Assembly: GCF_051020975.1 (NCBI RefSeq)
Contig: NC_135045.1
Location: 1,056,501 to 1,120,500 of the forward strand
Direction of reading: 5' to 3'
DNA from: Osmia lignaria lignaria
Lineage: Eukaryota > Arthropoda > Insecta > Hymenoptera > Megachilidae
DNA length: 64,000 nt
Shown here: positions 1 to 13,445 of the stretch, in pieces
Layout of the letters: the number at the start of each line of letters is the position of its first letter
Position numbering within the stretch: the first letter of the stretch is position 1
Notes under the pieces: generated by a model
Databases searched by the model: none
What the model saw: only the letters and a program-made list of their open reading frames with translations
Told to the model about the DNA's origin: nothing
Program-made: the position numbers and the translations under genes

Positions 1-1465
1 GCCGTCACCGTCTCCTCTCGTCGTTCGTTGTCCCACAAACCGGATTCTCCCTTTCCTTTCAACCCCTTACCCTCTAACATCCCACACACCGTCTACCATT
101 TTCCATCCGGTCGTTTTGTCCCCGGGCATTCCTTCGCTTTATAATAACCCCCGGATACAGATAAATTTTATTTCCACTTTATTTTCTAGTGAATTAAACG
201 GGTCAACTTGATAAGTTACGAACGCGGTATGATTGAAAAAAGCAAAATTCCAAGCTTAAAGCTTAAGGTTTTTTCTAGGTGGGCAGTAACCTTTCGACGA
301 AATATCCGCGAAAAGTAGCTAGGCACTTGGCGAATATCTGCTGTAAATCGGGGCATCAGCCGTTGACGGGAGTCCGCGCGATTTGCAAAGTCAGATTTGT
401 TGCCATAGGCGTAAGCTGATTTTGGTGTCTGCATCGGCTACCAGTTCTCTCTTCTCTCCTCTCTTCCGCTCGCTCGTATTTCGAACGGATTGGAATACGG
501 TAACGGGGATGCTAGCGAATTACGATCGGAACGATTCTGGATCGAGCTCGACAACCCTCCTCGTAAAACCGCCTCCAACCCCTCACCCTCTCGTTCTATC
601 TACTTAGGAGAGACGCCCTTCGGCAAAGGGAGCCGCTTCCAAATTAATGGATTTTTTATGACCGTTTGATGATACTTTGTCGAGACCCTTAACGCAACGA
701 TTTATCGTTTGCTCTATTTATTTTTGTAGCTTGTTCGTGAAGCAATTGGAATTTATGTTCACCGTGTAAGAGGGTACAAATTATGTAATTGTAATTACAA
801 CGTCGATATTATTTAGCGTTTTATTATACGTTGAATTTCTCTTTCAACCCCGTAAGTCTTATGAACCTATATATGCCGTCGTATTGTAACAATTCAACAT
901 AACCCATGAACCGGCGTTAATTAACTGTATCAATTATGAATTCATTGAAATTGCTTTCAGATATAATTTATATATTGACTCTGATACATCGAGCGAATAG
1001 GAGAGGTTACTGTGTTTCCGTCGGTTAATTGAATTAAAATAAAACACATCGGATGTAAATTGATAAACTGTATATTCAACGTCGTTGCTCTCGAAAATTT
1101 AATTACATTTCGAAAGGCTAATGAAATAGGATAATTTTATACGAACGTTTCGAAGAAATTGTAATCGCTGCAATCCCTTTTCAACCCCTACACCACACTT
1201 AAATCAGGAGCTATTTAACTAAATGAATAAATCAAGTAACATTGAACGATAAATCATGAGAGGTGATCTTTCGAATTACGTCGATCCGAAACAACGGCGA
1301 GTTCGGCGAAGCATCTGGGAGCTCATTCTTCGCCGATTTTGATCCGCGGTTCACAATTCTACTCTGACGTTTAATTAAGTCGACGAGTGTCCCGAGGCGG
1401 TCGACAAAGCCGGATAACGGAAAGAAACGGAGAAGCAGGGAGGATGCTTAAGGACGTTAAGCCAA

Positions 1466-1483
1466 GAGAATCGCGAGAATCGC
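1466..1483. repeat. 9-bp direct tandem duplication
   Basis: The unit GAGAATCGC occurs twice in tandem and is followed by a diverged start of a third copy (GAGTATC). Probably replication slippage. Confidence 0.6.
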
Positions 1484-2510
1484 GAGTATCTGTGCCGTTG
1501 GAAATTAATTACCGCCCCCGCCAAGTCCGGACGAGTTTATCGCGGTTTCATCGGCGTTAATAGCCTGGCTAAGTGCGAGCGATAAACGGCCAAGCGCGCA
1601 ATTCCTTCCAACTTGTTCGTTTTCATCGAATAGCCACTGATTTCGTTCCGGAAGCACAGAATCTTCTCTGTGAGTGGATCATTTCCGGAAAGGAATAATC
1701 TATTCTTCCGATGGTACTTGAATGTCAAAAAGAACACGACTCTTCTTCGTGTGTCCTATGGAATTCACTCGATTTTAATGAGTTACCAGCGTTGTAACTA
1801 TGCTAACGAATGTAGAGGATTATTCGAGTAAAATGGCTGAGAGAAAGCGACAATGATGGGAGACTTTCGAAATGGAAAAACAAAGGGTAACGTGGAGCGA
1901 AGGAAAACAACGTCGGAAGGGAATGTGAAATCTGGAGAAAAAACGCGGCAAGATTTCACTTAGCATCCGCATAACTAACTCGACGTCGGGCTCGGTGTAA
2001 CGAGTTCAGCACGAGTTTCCCTTTGCCAGTTTTCCCTCTCTTTCAGTGTCCCTTAACCTTTTTGTCTCCGCCCTAGCCTCGAGCATTCGAAGGAGAATCA
2101 ACGCGTTGACTTAATTAGACGTCGAAGCGGAATTAGGAGTCAACAATGCTACCCTCCCGTCGCCATCCCTTTCTCTCTTCTTCCTTTCGCTTGTCGAAAC
2201 TTTCTCTTTCGACATTGTTACGTCTATGCCGTGCTGTAAATTAGATTTCATTGAAAATCAAAAATTGCTCGAGATTCAAAAATATATCCGTCAAGTATTC
2301 GCAGTCAGTTTAACGAGTACCTAAATCTTTTATTTTTTAAACACCGCACTGAGAGAAGGAACGAAGGGAACGGCTCAGTGAACCGGAATTCAGCGAGCAA
2401 CAGCTTCGCCAACAAAACACTCTTCTCTTTCTAGATGGAGGTAGCAAGAGGAAGAGGTCGGTCCACGGTTAATCGAATCGTATAACAGGAAAAAATATCT
2501 CCGAATGGAA

Positions 2511-2534
2511 GAACGGGAACGGGAACGAGAACGA
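2511..2534. repeat. 6-bp tandem repeat (GAACGG/GAACGA)x4
   Basis: Four hexamer units, two GAACGG then two GAACGA, form a short purine-rich minisatellite. No function is suggested. Confidence 0.7.
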
Positions 2535-5500
2535 TCTCGCGGCGTTGTTCCATTATCGAGGCAGGAGATTATCGAGATTGAAATTCTCGCGGTGCCAGCC
2601 GGAAAACAGCAACGTTGATCCTCCAGGGTCGACTTATACTTCTCGCCAGGCTATCGACCGCGATGCTACTGTTTTACAAAACGAAATCCCAGGACTTTGA
2701 CCCAGGCCAGCGCGCGCACTCCGCAGAACGAACCCGAGTACATACACATACTTGCTATCAGCCATTGTACAATTGTGTCCCGGTGTGTGTCGGTGACGAA
2801 GTAAGCCGATTTTATGGGGTTTTCTCGCGGGGAATACCTTGCTCCGCACCCAACGACCCGCTGACACCGTAGAAACGCAACTACATCTCCTCCAATCACA
2901 CTGTCCCATCTTACGCTCCATGAAACTTCGAATTTTATCCACAGCCTCGTTGAACTTTCAAATCCCTACGTCGTTTTAAATTTAATTTCACTTTAAAGAA
3001 CTGCCGCACGATCCGCGCGTATTTCTCTGCCCCTTCGCCTCTGGATACGTCCTTGCCCGAGGATTTGAAAATATAAATTAACGCGTCCAAGATTTCGAAT
3101 CCCCGATCCAAAGTTTCTAATCGGCGAGCAAGCTTTCCCAAAGGAGATCAACATCGATAAAGTGGCAATAGGAACAGCGTTGCCTCAAACTCCACGGTCA
3201 ATAAACGAGCTGCACTTAACAGAAGTTATCGGTGAACTTTCGAAGCCGCATAAGGGAGGAAGAAGCGGGCGATAAAAAAAAAGCAAAAAAAAAAGAAAGG
3301 AAAGTGAAATCCGGCGTTAGTCGAGCGTGATAAGACCTCTAACTTCGTTTCCGAAGTGAGAAGGCAAAGTTCGCGTCTGGCAAAGTCTTAGCGCGCGATT
3401 CACCGGGAAAAATCGAAAGGATCTTCTCTCCCATCTTCTGTCTCTCGGTTAGGATGCAGACAAGTTCTTCCAGCAGTTTCAAGATTTTCAGAAGTGAAAA
3501 TTCGATCAACGTGCTTCTCGACGCGAGACGAAAATACGAAAACACGACGAGCAGAGAGTGGAATTGATGAAATTTTGTCTAAAACGGATTTGTTTTTACC
3601 CTCGTTAAGATGAGCGGTAAAACAGAAAATAAATAGCGAGCCTCTCGGATGATTTTGATTAGCTGTCGGGGTAAAGGAGATGGGAAGTCTAGCGGAAAAA
3701 GCGTACTCGTTTCAGACGAACGCGTCAACCGAGAGATTTTCAGCATCGTTGTCTCATGGACGGAATATTCTTGATAATTCCTGTCGCTGTTCAAGAAGCG
3801 AGAAACTTCGGATCTCTCGATGCAAACGACGTTTTTGCGAGGATGTCGCGCCGCTTCGAGTTTCCGTGGATGGAGCCAGCGTCTGAAACGAGTGACCCAG
3901 TTTCACGTTTCCGCTCGTTGCGGTTTAATCGTTCGAATGCCTTGAAATCAACATAATGAGAAACGTCGTGAGTTTCGCTATTGAAATTGCCTGAATTCCC
4001 TGCTGCGTAGGACGAGACGGAAATCGCTTTGATAAAAAGAACGGAAACAAGTTGCAACTGCTATTTGAGCGAACAAGTTATCTAGGAAGATCGGAAGTGA
4101 ATTGGTCAAGTGGCGTTAAGCGGCGATTCGCAATCGCTTAGATCGTTGCGGTGGTCGTAAGAGTTGCAGTTCAACGAGAGACAAGCAAGCCATTCGATGG
4201 TGTATCGTGTAGGATCGTAGGAAATTAGTTCGCTCCCGATCGTCGCCAATTTGCCGTGATTTAGCCACGGAACGGCCGTTCAAAGAGGTCTTAATTACGA
4301 CGAAGAAGCCGGTATCAGAGTCCGTAGCCAGCTTCTCAATTTATTCGTACGGAATAAAATAATTCGTGGCACGCTCGACACAGAACGTTCTCGTTCTACA
4401 AAGATAACCGAGAGAGCGAGGGTTGAAGTTTTTACCCTGAAAAGCAAATCCATTCGGTGGCTCGTTAACAAAAACTCGATGAACCCGACAAAGTTCGTTA
4501 ACGAAGCCAGGACGAGTACGTAAACTGTGAAAGGCGAAGCTCCGTGGAAAATAATGACGTGACAGAGACGTGAGCGAGGAGAAGTGATTTCCGGCCGAGC
4601 CACCAGAGACGAATTTAATTCGCTGCAATTATGCAGGATAGTAAGATCCTCTATTTTCATCTTTCTCCCTTGTTCCTTTCAATGTTTGGCAAGAAGATTC
4701 CACCGGTCCCCAGCTTTACCCCTCGTTCCTCTTCTTCTCTAGTGAATCGAGTCGATATAACAGAGTCGCGGACGACCCGTCGCGACGTGGTTTCTCCCGT
4801 CCCCAGGGATAAACGTGCGACTGGTTTTTCCTTTTTACCAGAAAACTGCACAATCTGTAGGGAGGAGCGTCGAGCAACCGGAGAAATCGTGCCCAGGGGT
4901 GCGAACTTAATTGCACTCGGTCATACTTCCGCTCACGTTCTCTTGCTGCCTCGTTAGTTCCTTCTTAACCCCGGATTAGCTTGTATTCACCCCTCTTCTG
5001 ACTACACACACCCCGTGGAACGTGTCTTTCGCGAAATCGTTTCGACGATTACATTTCGTTTACCCCGACGCTTGACCGATTTTACAACCTCGTTAGACGG
5101 GCTGGTCCCTCGGACTTGAAGTCTTAAGTCTTGGAGCTTAAGGGATCGTCCAAGTTAAACGCGTTAAGTATAGTTTGTTACTTGAGACTGCGGATAATTC
5201 CCGCGGGGGAATTAAAAGGCAAGGAGATGGAAATGGAAAACGAAAGAGTGGAGTATAATATTCAAGCGCTGTAAAATCATTAGCGTTAATAACCGATGGC
5301 CAGCGAGAGGACACACCGGCTTCCCGATATTCAATTACGTTTCTGCGGTTTGCACGCGACGAAGGTGAGACGTGGCTATCTCTGCTATTGACATTTCGTT
5401 TCGCTCGTTTCTCGTTCGACGTGTTATCCACGTGGACAGTCGGTGCTAATAAAAATCACCGCGTGTCGTTTTATTTCAATGCTTTTCGTCAATTCTTGCA

Positions 5501-6227
5501 TAGACATCGAATAATGCGAACGTGGTTTAATACTACGGTGTACTATTTTAATTATTATGAAGCCAGAGCATGCTTCCTAGAAAGCGTGTCGCGATATACA
5601 TAGATAAGAATAAACGTTCAGGTACGTGATATAATTTAAATTGCAAAAGGCTGATCGCTGGTTCTGTCGTTCGAGCGATCGCTAAAACTGAAATTTTCGC
5701 CCGAGCTTTTCGTGTGCCGTGTCGTGATTTAATAATAGAGACGCGGAATCAACGCTGCTACGCTAATGGTGGCCCGATTTCCCAGGAATAAAATCTCTAA
5801 ATGACAATTTTCCCCGTCGTCTTCGCGCGATCGATCGCAATTAACTTTGCAACGATCTTTGATTCGTTGGAGGAGGTCATCGACTTTGGGGAGATATTTT
5901 GGTCGAATTAAAACTGTCTGTACATGAATTTTTATTCGAGGGGATGTCAGACGCAATAAAACTTGTCATTGCGAAATGCGGTGGTTACACGTGTTCGGTG
6001 TGCACGTGTCTCTTCGAGTAGGTATTCAACAAGGTTGGCTCTGGTAGCCAGAGCTCGATACCGAGAAGTTGGAAACATCGTGTGAGAGAGAGTTGGTCGG
6101 CTCTTTGCTTCCGGAATAATTAATCTCGACGAGAGGGAACGCGAGAGCCGCAGAGTTTCCTGCAAGATCCTCAGACGCGACAATGTCACCAGAGGCAGTC
6201 AGTTACTTCTTTCTCGCTAACTTGCCA

Positions 6228-6238
6228 GGGAAAATCCC
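6228..6238. promoter_or_regulatory. Dorsal/Rel-type site GGGAAAATCCC
   Basis: The 11-mer matches the Rel-family (Dorsal, Dif, Relish) pattern of GGG, four or five A/T bases, then CCC. A single site in non-coding DNA is weak evidence of function; no neighbouring co-factor sites were noticed. Confidence 0.25.
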
Positions 6239-6545
6239 AATACTGCTCGTTACCCGACTCGCGTCGCCATTTCCTGCCCAGACACCCGTCGAATAACTTT
6301 CCTCGTGTTCCCGTTACGCTTCGCGACCGATTTTCCATGCGAATCGCGTCGACTCGCTCTATTGTTAATAACTTTCTGAATAAAATCCGTTTCTATCGAA
6401 ACTATTCGTCTTTCGAAATATTTCAACCCTTAGTTCAGCCGTTCGAATGGCGAATAATTTAGGAAATAATGATTATTAGGAAATTTTAATCGAAGTAACT
6501 TGTACTTTGAGAGGAACTTGAACCGCGACGAACGCGAAGGTGTAA

Positions 6546-6590
6546 CGAAATGAAATGAAACGAAACGAAACGAAACGAAACGAAACGAAA
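6546..6590. repeat. pentanucleotide microsatellite (CGAAA)n
   Basis: Nine 5-bp units: CGAAA, two TGAAA, then six perfect CGAAA. The T variants at one end suggest decay of an older array. The reverse strand reads as alternating Phe-Arg-Phe-Ser in an open frame, purely a product of the repeat. Confidence 0.95.
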
Positions 6591-9490
6591 GGGCACTTAA
6601 GTGGAAGGAAAGGTAAAATATGCTCGTTCCTGTAGGCGACTGACAAGTAAGGTTCGCGTGAGCAAGATAAAACGTTCCTTCCGGGACGCAGTCTGGCCGT
6701 GCAGCCGGTGGCAGAAGGAAATTTCAAGGCAGCTCGGTCGCGATTATACCGGCGCATGACAAATTTCGACAATTAATTACGCGTCGAAGACACGAATAGC
6801 AATTAATACCGACCCCAAGCGGAGCAATGAAAGGATACGAGCAAGATGGTAAACGCGAGCGTGGCCCACAACCGAGACACGAGGAGCGCAGCACCCTTCT
6901 CGTTGAACTTATAGCACGGAAGGACGTGTAATTTCCTGGCTGGTAAAGCGACTTCGAGACCCCTACTACAACTCCCCCCTTCAGCCCTTCTTCTGCGACA
7001 GCAAAACCGAGCGAACCGGGGCTAAAGGTGCGTTTCCAACGATTCAACGCGTCACACGAAATTTCCATCTCTCTAATCGTTCCTTCCCTCCTCTGTTTCT
7101 CTCTTTCTCTTTGCTATTCCTCGCACCGCGCCACCCCTCTTCCTTGGCCGACGTCGTTTCGGGCTAATTGGCACCGAGTCAGACCGATTAACTCTTTAAT
7201 TAGGACATTTCTCGATTGAAAACAACCCTTCCACGAGGGAATTAAAAACGGTCTGCGTTTGCTGAGTGCTGGATAAATGTGGATAAATTTGCTGAATCTC
7301 CAACGGCACCGTTTAAACCCTTTAGCTACGAATCCCGTGTACAAAGTTTCCTTGTAAAAGGTGAAGACGGAATGGGACGAAGAAAGTATTTAGATTCGAA
7401 TCTTGCTGGATAATTTTAAATAGCTGATGAATTTTATTTCTTTTTAACAGTTAGGGGGAGCAACTGTTGGGAGAAGCATCGAGCTTATTAAGCGGTCGAG
7501 TGTGCACATCCGCGCGTCGTTACTCCGTCCGGTGACTCGACGACTCTCGTTTCTTTTAAATTAATGGTCCTCATGAATCAGCCGCGATGCTACAGCGGAA
7601 CACATGGCGCGTCGCTACGAAAATCACCGACCTTTCTTCTAGAGTAGAAGGGAAAAGAAAGCACCCTTCGAACGAATCGCCGTCGGTTCACTTTGCTTCG
7701 GAACGTTCGGAATGTTTTTCTTTCGTTCCTGCACGCGACACGACACTCGACACGAACAACGCGTGTCCTACTTATTGTTACTTCGGACTAGTAGCACGAA
7801 ATCACAGCTGTCCCCCGGAAAAAGAAGATAAGATTTATCAGAAGTGTGTAAAAAAGAAAAAAATTGGTGGGAACCTTTACGATGAACACCCTACACGCGA
7901 ATAAGATAAAGTGACCATACCCGATAAAGGTCCTGGAAGATTTGTGTCGCGAAAGAGTAAGGTCTCTGGAGATCGAACGTTGGAACATGTGGCGCGAGGA
8001 AAGGAATTAAAAAGACAGAGAAGAAGGGTGGCGGAGATTCACGGCGCCATTTGTTTCTGCTTCCGGCTTCGTTTGTCAAGCGTACGATCTCTTCCCCGCT
8101 AGCTATCGCGAAACTTTCGACCTTAAAGTTCGCGTCGCGAGAGTAATGCCTTCCGCTTCTCTAAATAGACGTCATAATCGATACGACGTCGTGCCACGCC
8201 GCACCGCTCTGCGTGTAAACATTCTTTTCGCCGAGCAACAACTTTTATTTATAGGACTTCCGCTCGTAAGTTGGCCTAAAAAATTCCCGGGATTAGTTTG
8301 ATCGTAACGAGAGAACGAGAGGAATGATTTATTGTGTTCCGTGGCTGGATAGGAAGAGGAGGAAAGTACAGAGGGTGGGGCAGAAAATGGAAGAATAATT
8401 TGCAAAAATGGAATTCTGTCGGTAGCGGAGGTTGACGAGCGAGGCTGGTACGTGCACCAGTTGAGATACATAAGGTTGGGAATAATTGTGATTCGTAGTA
8501 TGGCGTGCTTGACGAATGAAATTCTGCGGTCGAAATAAAATTGCAACGTCGCATGGTACTCGTGGCAAAGCCTGCACGGTCAGCTCGTAATTTAATTATT
8601 GCGTTGCTCGCCATTCCGCTGGTTCGACCGATAATGCGCTACGAGCTTGTTGATCGCCCGAATTTTTTTCCCCCCCTGCTCGTTACAACCCCTGCGAACC
8701 AAATTCGCGTATAGGAATTTCAACAAAGCGACGACACGATTGAATCGTTAAAGAACAAATTCTTTCACGAGTTCTCTTCTCATCAACCGTTTCCATGAAT
8801 TCTCGTCGTTGAATATCCAGGACGAGGGTGGCAAAAAAAGAAACAAAGGACCGGACGATTTCCGTAAGCGAATGACACGTGCGATCGCACACTGGTCCAG
8901 GTTTTTTGCCAGCAGCCGACCAACGAGCGAGTCGGCGTATCCGGCAAGGGTTCGATGCTTAACAAGGGATAATCTCGTTAAGGACCACGGAACTAGCTTG
9001 TGTGTTTTACAAGTTAGGAATTACGTTGATTAGTAGCAAGTCGAACGTCCAACCAACCAGCGTGAACGAGCGTCTCGCCACTTGAATCTCGATCCCCAAC
9101 ACACAAACGGCAAATGATTCCTTTCGACGTCTTTTAACCCTTTCGCTGTTACGGTGAATTATCAAAAATTAGAAATAGAAAAAAAGCAAAGTATTTCTAC
9201 GTTTTGTTAAAAAAGAGAAAGAGAAAGAGAAAAGAATGCCTAGCGGTTTTATTTCTGCCGTCGGTGTTGAAAGCAGCTTACGAATCCACGTTCATCACTA
9301 TCTTCCCCGGGCTGTTCGCGTCGTTACGTTTGTACTCGTAATCCTGTAACACGATGTAGTACGTGCAACACGAGCACAGTTCGCAACGCGTACGGAACAA
9401 TTTCACCGGGAAAGAGTTTGGTTATGCAAACAACGGGCGAAGTTATTTGCAACGGTCAGAATAAGTGGCACGCCTTGTACGTCGAGACGC
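6591..9490. other. non-coding stretch, no gene recognised
   Basis: No gene is seen. Short frames of 60-124 aa occur on both strands and overlap each other heavily, as at 8172-8614 minus where three frames are open at once, so they are treated as chance. A 3' splice-site-like sequence (CTGATGA, then a T-rich tract ending AACAG at 7450, plus strand) is followed by about 120 nt of open frame but no donor. A run of T and C lies at 8665-8675. Confidence 0.65.
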
Positions 9491-9547
9491 GGCTACATAC
9501 ATAAATGCATACGCATGTCAGCGGATGGCTGCATACATAAATGCATA
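9491..9547. repeat. two-copy 36-bp-period direct repeat
   Basis: A 21-bp unit starting GGCT(A/G)CATACATAAA occurs at 9491-9511 and 9527-9547 with one mismatch. A shorter CATACATAAAT echo follows the second copy. The period is 36 bp. The unit also contains ATGCAT, an octamer-half-like word. Confidence 0.8.
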
Positions 9548-10221
9548 CATAAATTTGCGGTGACTGTGAACGCGAGTATGCATGCGGGCCACGAGGAATC
9601 CAAACCCGTCGACCAATTAATATTTCCATTCGAACTTTCTCATCTGACTCGACCGCGAAACTGAGACTCATTAATACCCCGGGATAGTTTAAAAGTGATT
9701 ATTACATACCTTATCCCTTTAACCGATCCCTTTAAATACTTCCTTTATTTTTCTATTATTCGATTAGACGAAATTACCTTCTCGAAATGAAAAATAAACT
9801 TGAAAAAATATTTGAAATTGAAATTCCGATCGGTAAAGCCCGAGCACGCTTTTATTTTCCAATATTTACGTATCTTTAATCTCCTATAATCGATTTTGAG
9901 ATTGTTCCAGCATTTACCGCTCGATCGAGCATAGCTAATTTTTGGTAAACACATTGTCGTTCGAATTACCGTGAATGCAGATCGAAACAACGGAAACACC
10001 CATTCACGAGGACAAACAGCCCCGGGCTACCGAGTTATTCCTTTTCCCGGGTCGACCGTGAACAGAGACGTGTAACTAGCTTGTCCCCGTTCGATACTCT
10101 GTCTTGCATATTCTACACCCATTGAAATTCTCTATTTTGAAAACGTTATTAATTTATAATAAATCAAATAAAATGGATCAGGTGACGGAGCAAACGGGTC
10201 TGGAAACGAATCAATTTTCGC
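9548..10221. other. non-coding stretch, AT-rich
   Basis: Nothing gene-like is seen. On the minus strand AAG|GTATGT (9710|9709) and AAG|GTAATT near 9770 resemble 5' splice sites, but no convincing acceptor lies upstream within exon distance. Confidence 0.6.
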
Positions 10222-10259
10222 AAAGTGGCTGAAAGTGGCTGAAAGTAGCTAAAAGTGGC
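10222..10259. repeat. 10-bp tandem repeat with AAAGTGG core, x4
   Basis: Four head-to-tail copies of a 10-bp unit carry AAAGTGG at 10222, 10232 and 10252 and AAAGTAG at 10242. The AAGTG core is that of NK-2-class homeodomain sites, and the 10-bp period is close to one helical turn, so all copies would face the same side of the DNA. It may instead be a neutral minisatellite. Confidence 0.75.
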
Positions 10260-12597
10260 GGCGCCGTCGAAAGAAGAGCAACTTTCTTTTAATGGAATTA
10301 CCATAACACTGACGTCGATACTTTAAACGATCGCTGTCCAATCGGATAAAATGGTCGGAAAGTCCGCGAAGCAAACAGACAGCGAGAGACGACTTTAAAA
10401 GCTGTTCAAGTAGCTTTGCGGCTCGTTCTTGAAACTGACCATGCTTGTTTTTCCACTCTCGACGAAACTTAACGAGGATGATATCGAACACGAGGAGCAA
10501 ATTATTTTCGGTAAATTTACCGGGATACTTGATCGATGACGGACACTCGAAACTCTTTAAGCGGTAAGTCTGTACATAGGAGGAAAGTTTTTTAAGTGGC
10601 CCGACGCGACGGCTGGTAGATATAATTGACGGAAAAACTTATCGATACTTTCGATATCGGCCCTCTTACTTTTCATGCCGCTGTCGCTCCGAACGATTGC
10701 CTTAATTGCTTTGCCTCGTTGCTTCATTCAATCGCGATGCAATTAATCCTCAACGATTAATCGACGGAGTTGATTATCCCGTGAGAAATTCGCGTCGATT
10801 CTAGCGATTGATGGTCACTGTTACGCGACCGTCTGCTTTCTTCGACCCCTGAATTGTAAATGCAATTAAATCGAATTAGTATCCCGAATTAAAAATGTTT
10901 CAAAGGTTTGAAGATGGTGAAGAGCAAATATTTTTCATCGCGTATTGCCGGCAACATTTTTTGCTCTACCAATATCGTTGCTTTTCATAGCGACATGCAG
11001 CGATGGTCTAGTAATCACTTCGTATACGAGCAAGATTTCTATTCGTTTCGAATACCTTTGAAATGTACAAGTTTTTTGAAAAATTCTACCATAACGTCAA
11101 ACTATGTATGTATGTGCGGTTTTCGTAAGCATAACTGGAGCACGTGAAAAAAAGAAATCGACTTGTCATTTTTTTGCGCCCGTTTCCGTGCCAAAGACCC
11201 CGAATAAAATTGATTACGTTGAGCTTAAACGCCGTTAAACCGTAACCGTGCATAATAAAGAGGCAACGTACAAACTGTTGCGCATTCTACGCGCGCGGTT
11301 ACGCTGAAATTTGCTTATAAATTTGCATCGCATTAACGGCGTACAGGTGAAATTATATCTGTATCAAGCGTATAACACGTCGAGTCGCGAAATAGCGTCT
11401 CATCGAGCATGAAAATTATTCCAGGCCGGATGGGAGCGAGTGAAAAACGCTGCCCGACTAATACTTTCACGATGGGCACCGGCCCCGATTAGATATTCCA
11501 CGGGTCGGCTGTTTTTCTTTTTCATTTTACCATGAAATTTTCATTCGGCTCGAGCGTGTCTTGCACGCTGCTTGTTACCACATCCAGATCGGCTGTAACG
11601 ACCGCGGGACGATCTGTAATTTAAATGGAAAACCCGATAGCCGTGATCGTTACCGCGTTACTATTCCCTTTGTCATTCGTAACGGACTATAGTTACAATC
11701 GATGAAAGCTGTGCACAAAGCCAGAGAATCTTATTACCGGCTTCGATGTTATTGCTTTTATGGAAGAGCCGTGCAATAACGCGACCTTACGCGTCCAACC
11801 ATGCAACTCGTTCTCTCAACCAATCTTTCTTGTATCGTCTGTTTTTATAGCTTTCGAATTTTCAAGCTTTTTTCGACCGTTACACTGTCGTCAGAGTTAC
11901 TTTGGAGTAAATGGATCGAATAGATATTCAAGGTTTCGTTTAACGCGGTGGAACGTCTTTCCAAGCGCATCCGCAGTAGTATAGCTCAATAATTTCTGCT
12001 ACGGTACACTTGTCAGTGAACTATAAAAGTATCCTACATGAAAGGGGATATTGACCTTGATGCGGCTGATGCGGCAGGTTCCACATTTTCTCGTCCGACT
12101 TATTCTCGAAATTGTCGGATCTAACTATAGTAGAAGGACATAAGAACAAGCTGGTGTAAAATTCATAAGAATAGAACTTCTCTATGACAACCTGTCGCTC
12201 AACAGTCACGCTAATGTGGAAATCTCAAGTCGAAATTACCTTAGCCTCTTACATGTTGCATTCATAATTCCATAGTGTATCCCCTTTGTATCTGCTTCAA
12301 TTTTCAAGCATTAGATACTTTTCGAATCGGACTGTAACTCGGCAAATACCGAGCGCGTCTTTGAGCAATATCTCTGTTTTTTTATACCTTCTATTCGCTG
12401 TTTCTACTCAGATTGGTACGAGTCCGCGCCCAAACGCCTCCAGACCGAAAGAAATTACTTAGATCCCGTTAGTTTGAGCGTAGCGCTGGCTCGAGCACTC
12501 GTCGGTCGTCGACGGTGCACTCAACGCGCACACCTTAAAAACCAACCCTTCCCGAAGTAATCGTTACTGCATTAGAACTCTCATTACCGTAGTGGTT
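10260..12597. other. non-coding stretch, no gene recognised
   Basis: No gene is seen. A 5' splice-site-like GCG|GTAAGT lies on the plus strand at 10563|10564, without a supporting exon. The part around 10740-10780 holds several TTAATC/GATTAATC words (K50-homeodomain-like). Positions 12010-12300 differ in texture from the flanks (longer unique words, fewer CpG) and could be a conserved element or an old insertion; no frame there is convincing. Confidence 0.6.
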
Positions 12598-12643
12598 GAC
12601 GACGACGACGACGACGGCGACGACGACGCCAACGACGGCGACG
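12598..12643. repeat. triplet tract (GAC)n, imperfect
   Basis: About 15 GAC/GGC/GCC triplets. In the plus frame beginning just upstream it encodes a Thr-rich run (ACG codons); other frames give Asp or Arg runs. All three frames stay open briefly, which is a composition effect. Confidence 0.9.
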
Positions 12644-13445
12644 TTGGAAAATGAAAGCATTCGCACGAGTGCTTACGAGTGCGCGAACGCTCGCACCGAA
12701 GCTGAGCACCCGCGTGGGTCGAGTGTTCGTCTCAAGCACCCATACCATCATCTCGTCACGGCGATCCTCGAGTTCCGAAAACGCCTACTCGCTACACCCT
12801 CTATCATGGGGGATACTGTTGATACGCGCTCATGGGGAATACATACGTTAAATGGATCGTGGAGCAAGGGAAAGTTGCTTTGACTTCTTCTTTCAGCTTC
12901 TCTTTGAGCTTTTCGAAAATCTCGTTTCCATCTGTGCTATATTTTAAGTCTCAAAGAGTTAATTAACATATGTTACTGTAAAGACTCCATCAAATCCATT
13001 CAATTCGAATACATTTTTCCGTTCTAATTAACGATGGCAGGTAAAATAGTAAAAAAAAAAATTATTTTTCTTTGCTAACGCGCACGAGCCATCTTAATTT
13101 ATTAGCCGATGTATCTAACAAGCCATACATGTTCTCTCTCGAGAGGTGCAACAGAAGCACCTTAGTATGATCACAAGTTCTATTGCCGATAGGTTGGCAA
13201 GCGTTCGAGCTCGCGGAGAATGAAATCGGTAGCGTGAAGCATTAAGAAGAAGGTGCGGAAGACGCGAGGAGCGAAGGGTGGAGAGGCAAGGGGAGCAGGG
13301 TGGAAGGAAAATAGAGTCGTCTGACAGGGCTGCATCGAGGCCGTGGAATTATTAATTTTAATTACACAACTCGAGGCTGCGTTCAGCGCGTCGAGGAGAC
13401 CCGGCTTACGTAATAAACTTACAGCAACAGCATCGGTACCACCTG
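12644..13445. other. non-coding stretch between two triplet tracts
   Basis: No gene is recognised. It contains a strong-looking plus-strand acceptor (pyrimidine tract ending TTTCAG at 12896) and a minus-strand GTAAGT at 13422-13417. The minus-strand donor has a non-consensus T as its last exon base. Neither can be paired into a convincing exon. Confidence 0.55.

Larger units (their letters stand above)
1..6545. other. non-coding stretch, no gene recognised
   Basis: No gene is seen on either strand. Positions 1-600 are pyrimidine-rich, 600-1300 are AT-rich with many TAAT/ATTA words, and 3270-3300 is A-rich. A good-looking but orphan 3' splice site (pyrimidine tract ending TTTCAG at 2046, plus strand) has no matching downstream donor or extended frame. 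The longest frames (121 aa at 4295-4660 minus, 108 aa at 4631-4957 plus) overlap each other and other frames and have no recognised domain. Probably intronic or intergenic. Confidence 0.7.

Noticed and set aside
7391..7410. GATTCGAATC word resembling a tRNA T-arm/B-box
   Set aside because: No A-box, cloverleaf stems or acceptor pairing could be fitted around it. No tRNA was found on either strand.
12598..12883. Thr-rich plus-strand frame
   Set aside because: Generated by the (GAC)n tract. A second frame is open in parallel at 12651-12851.
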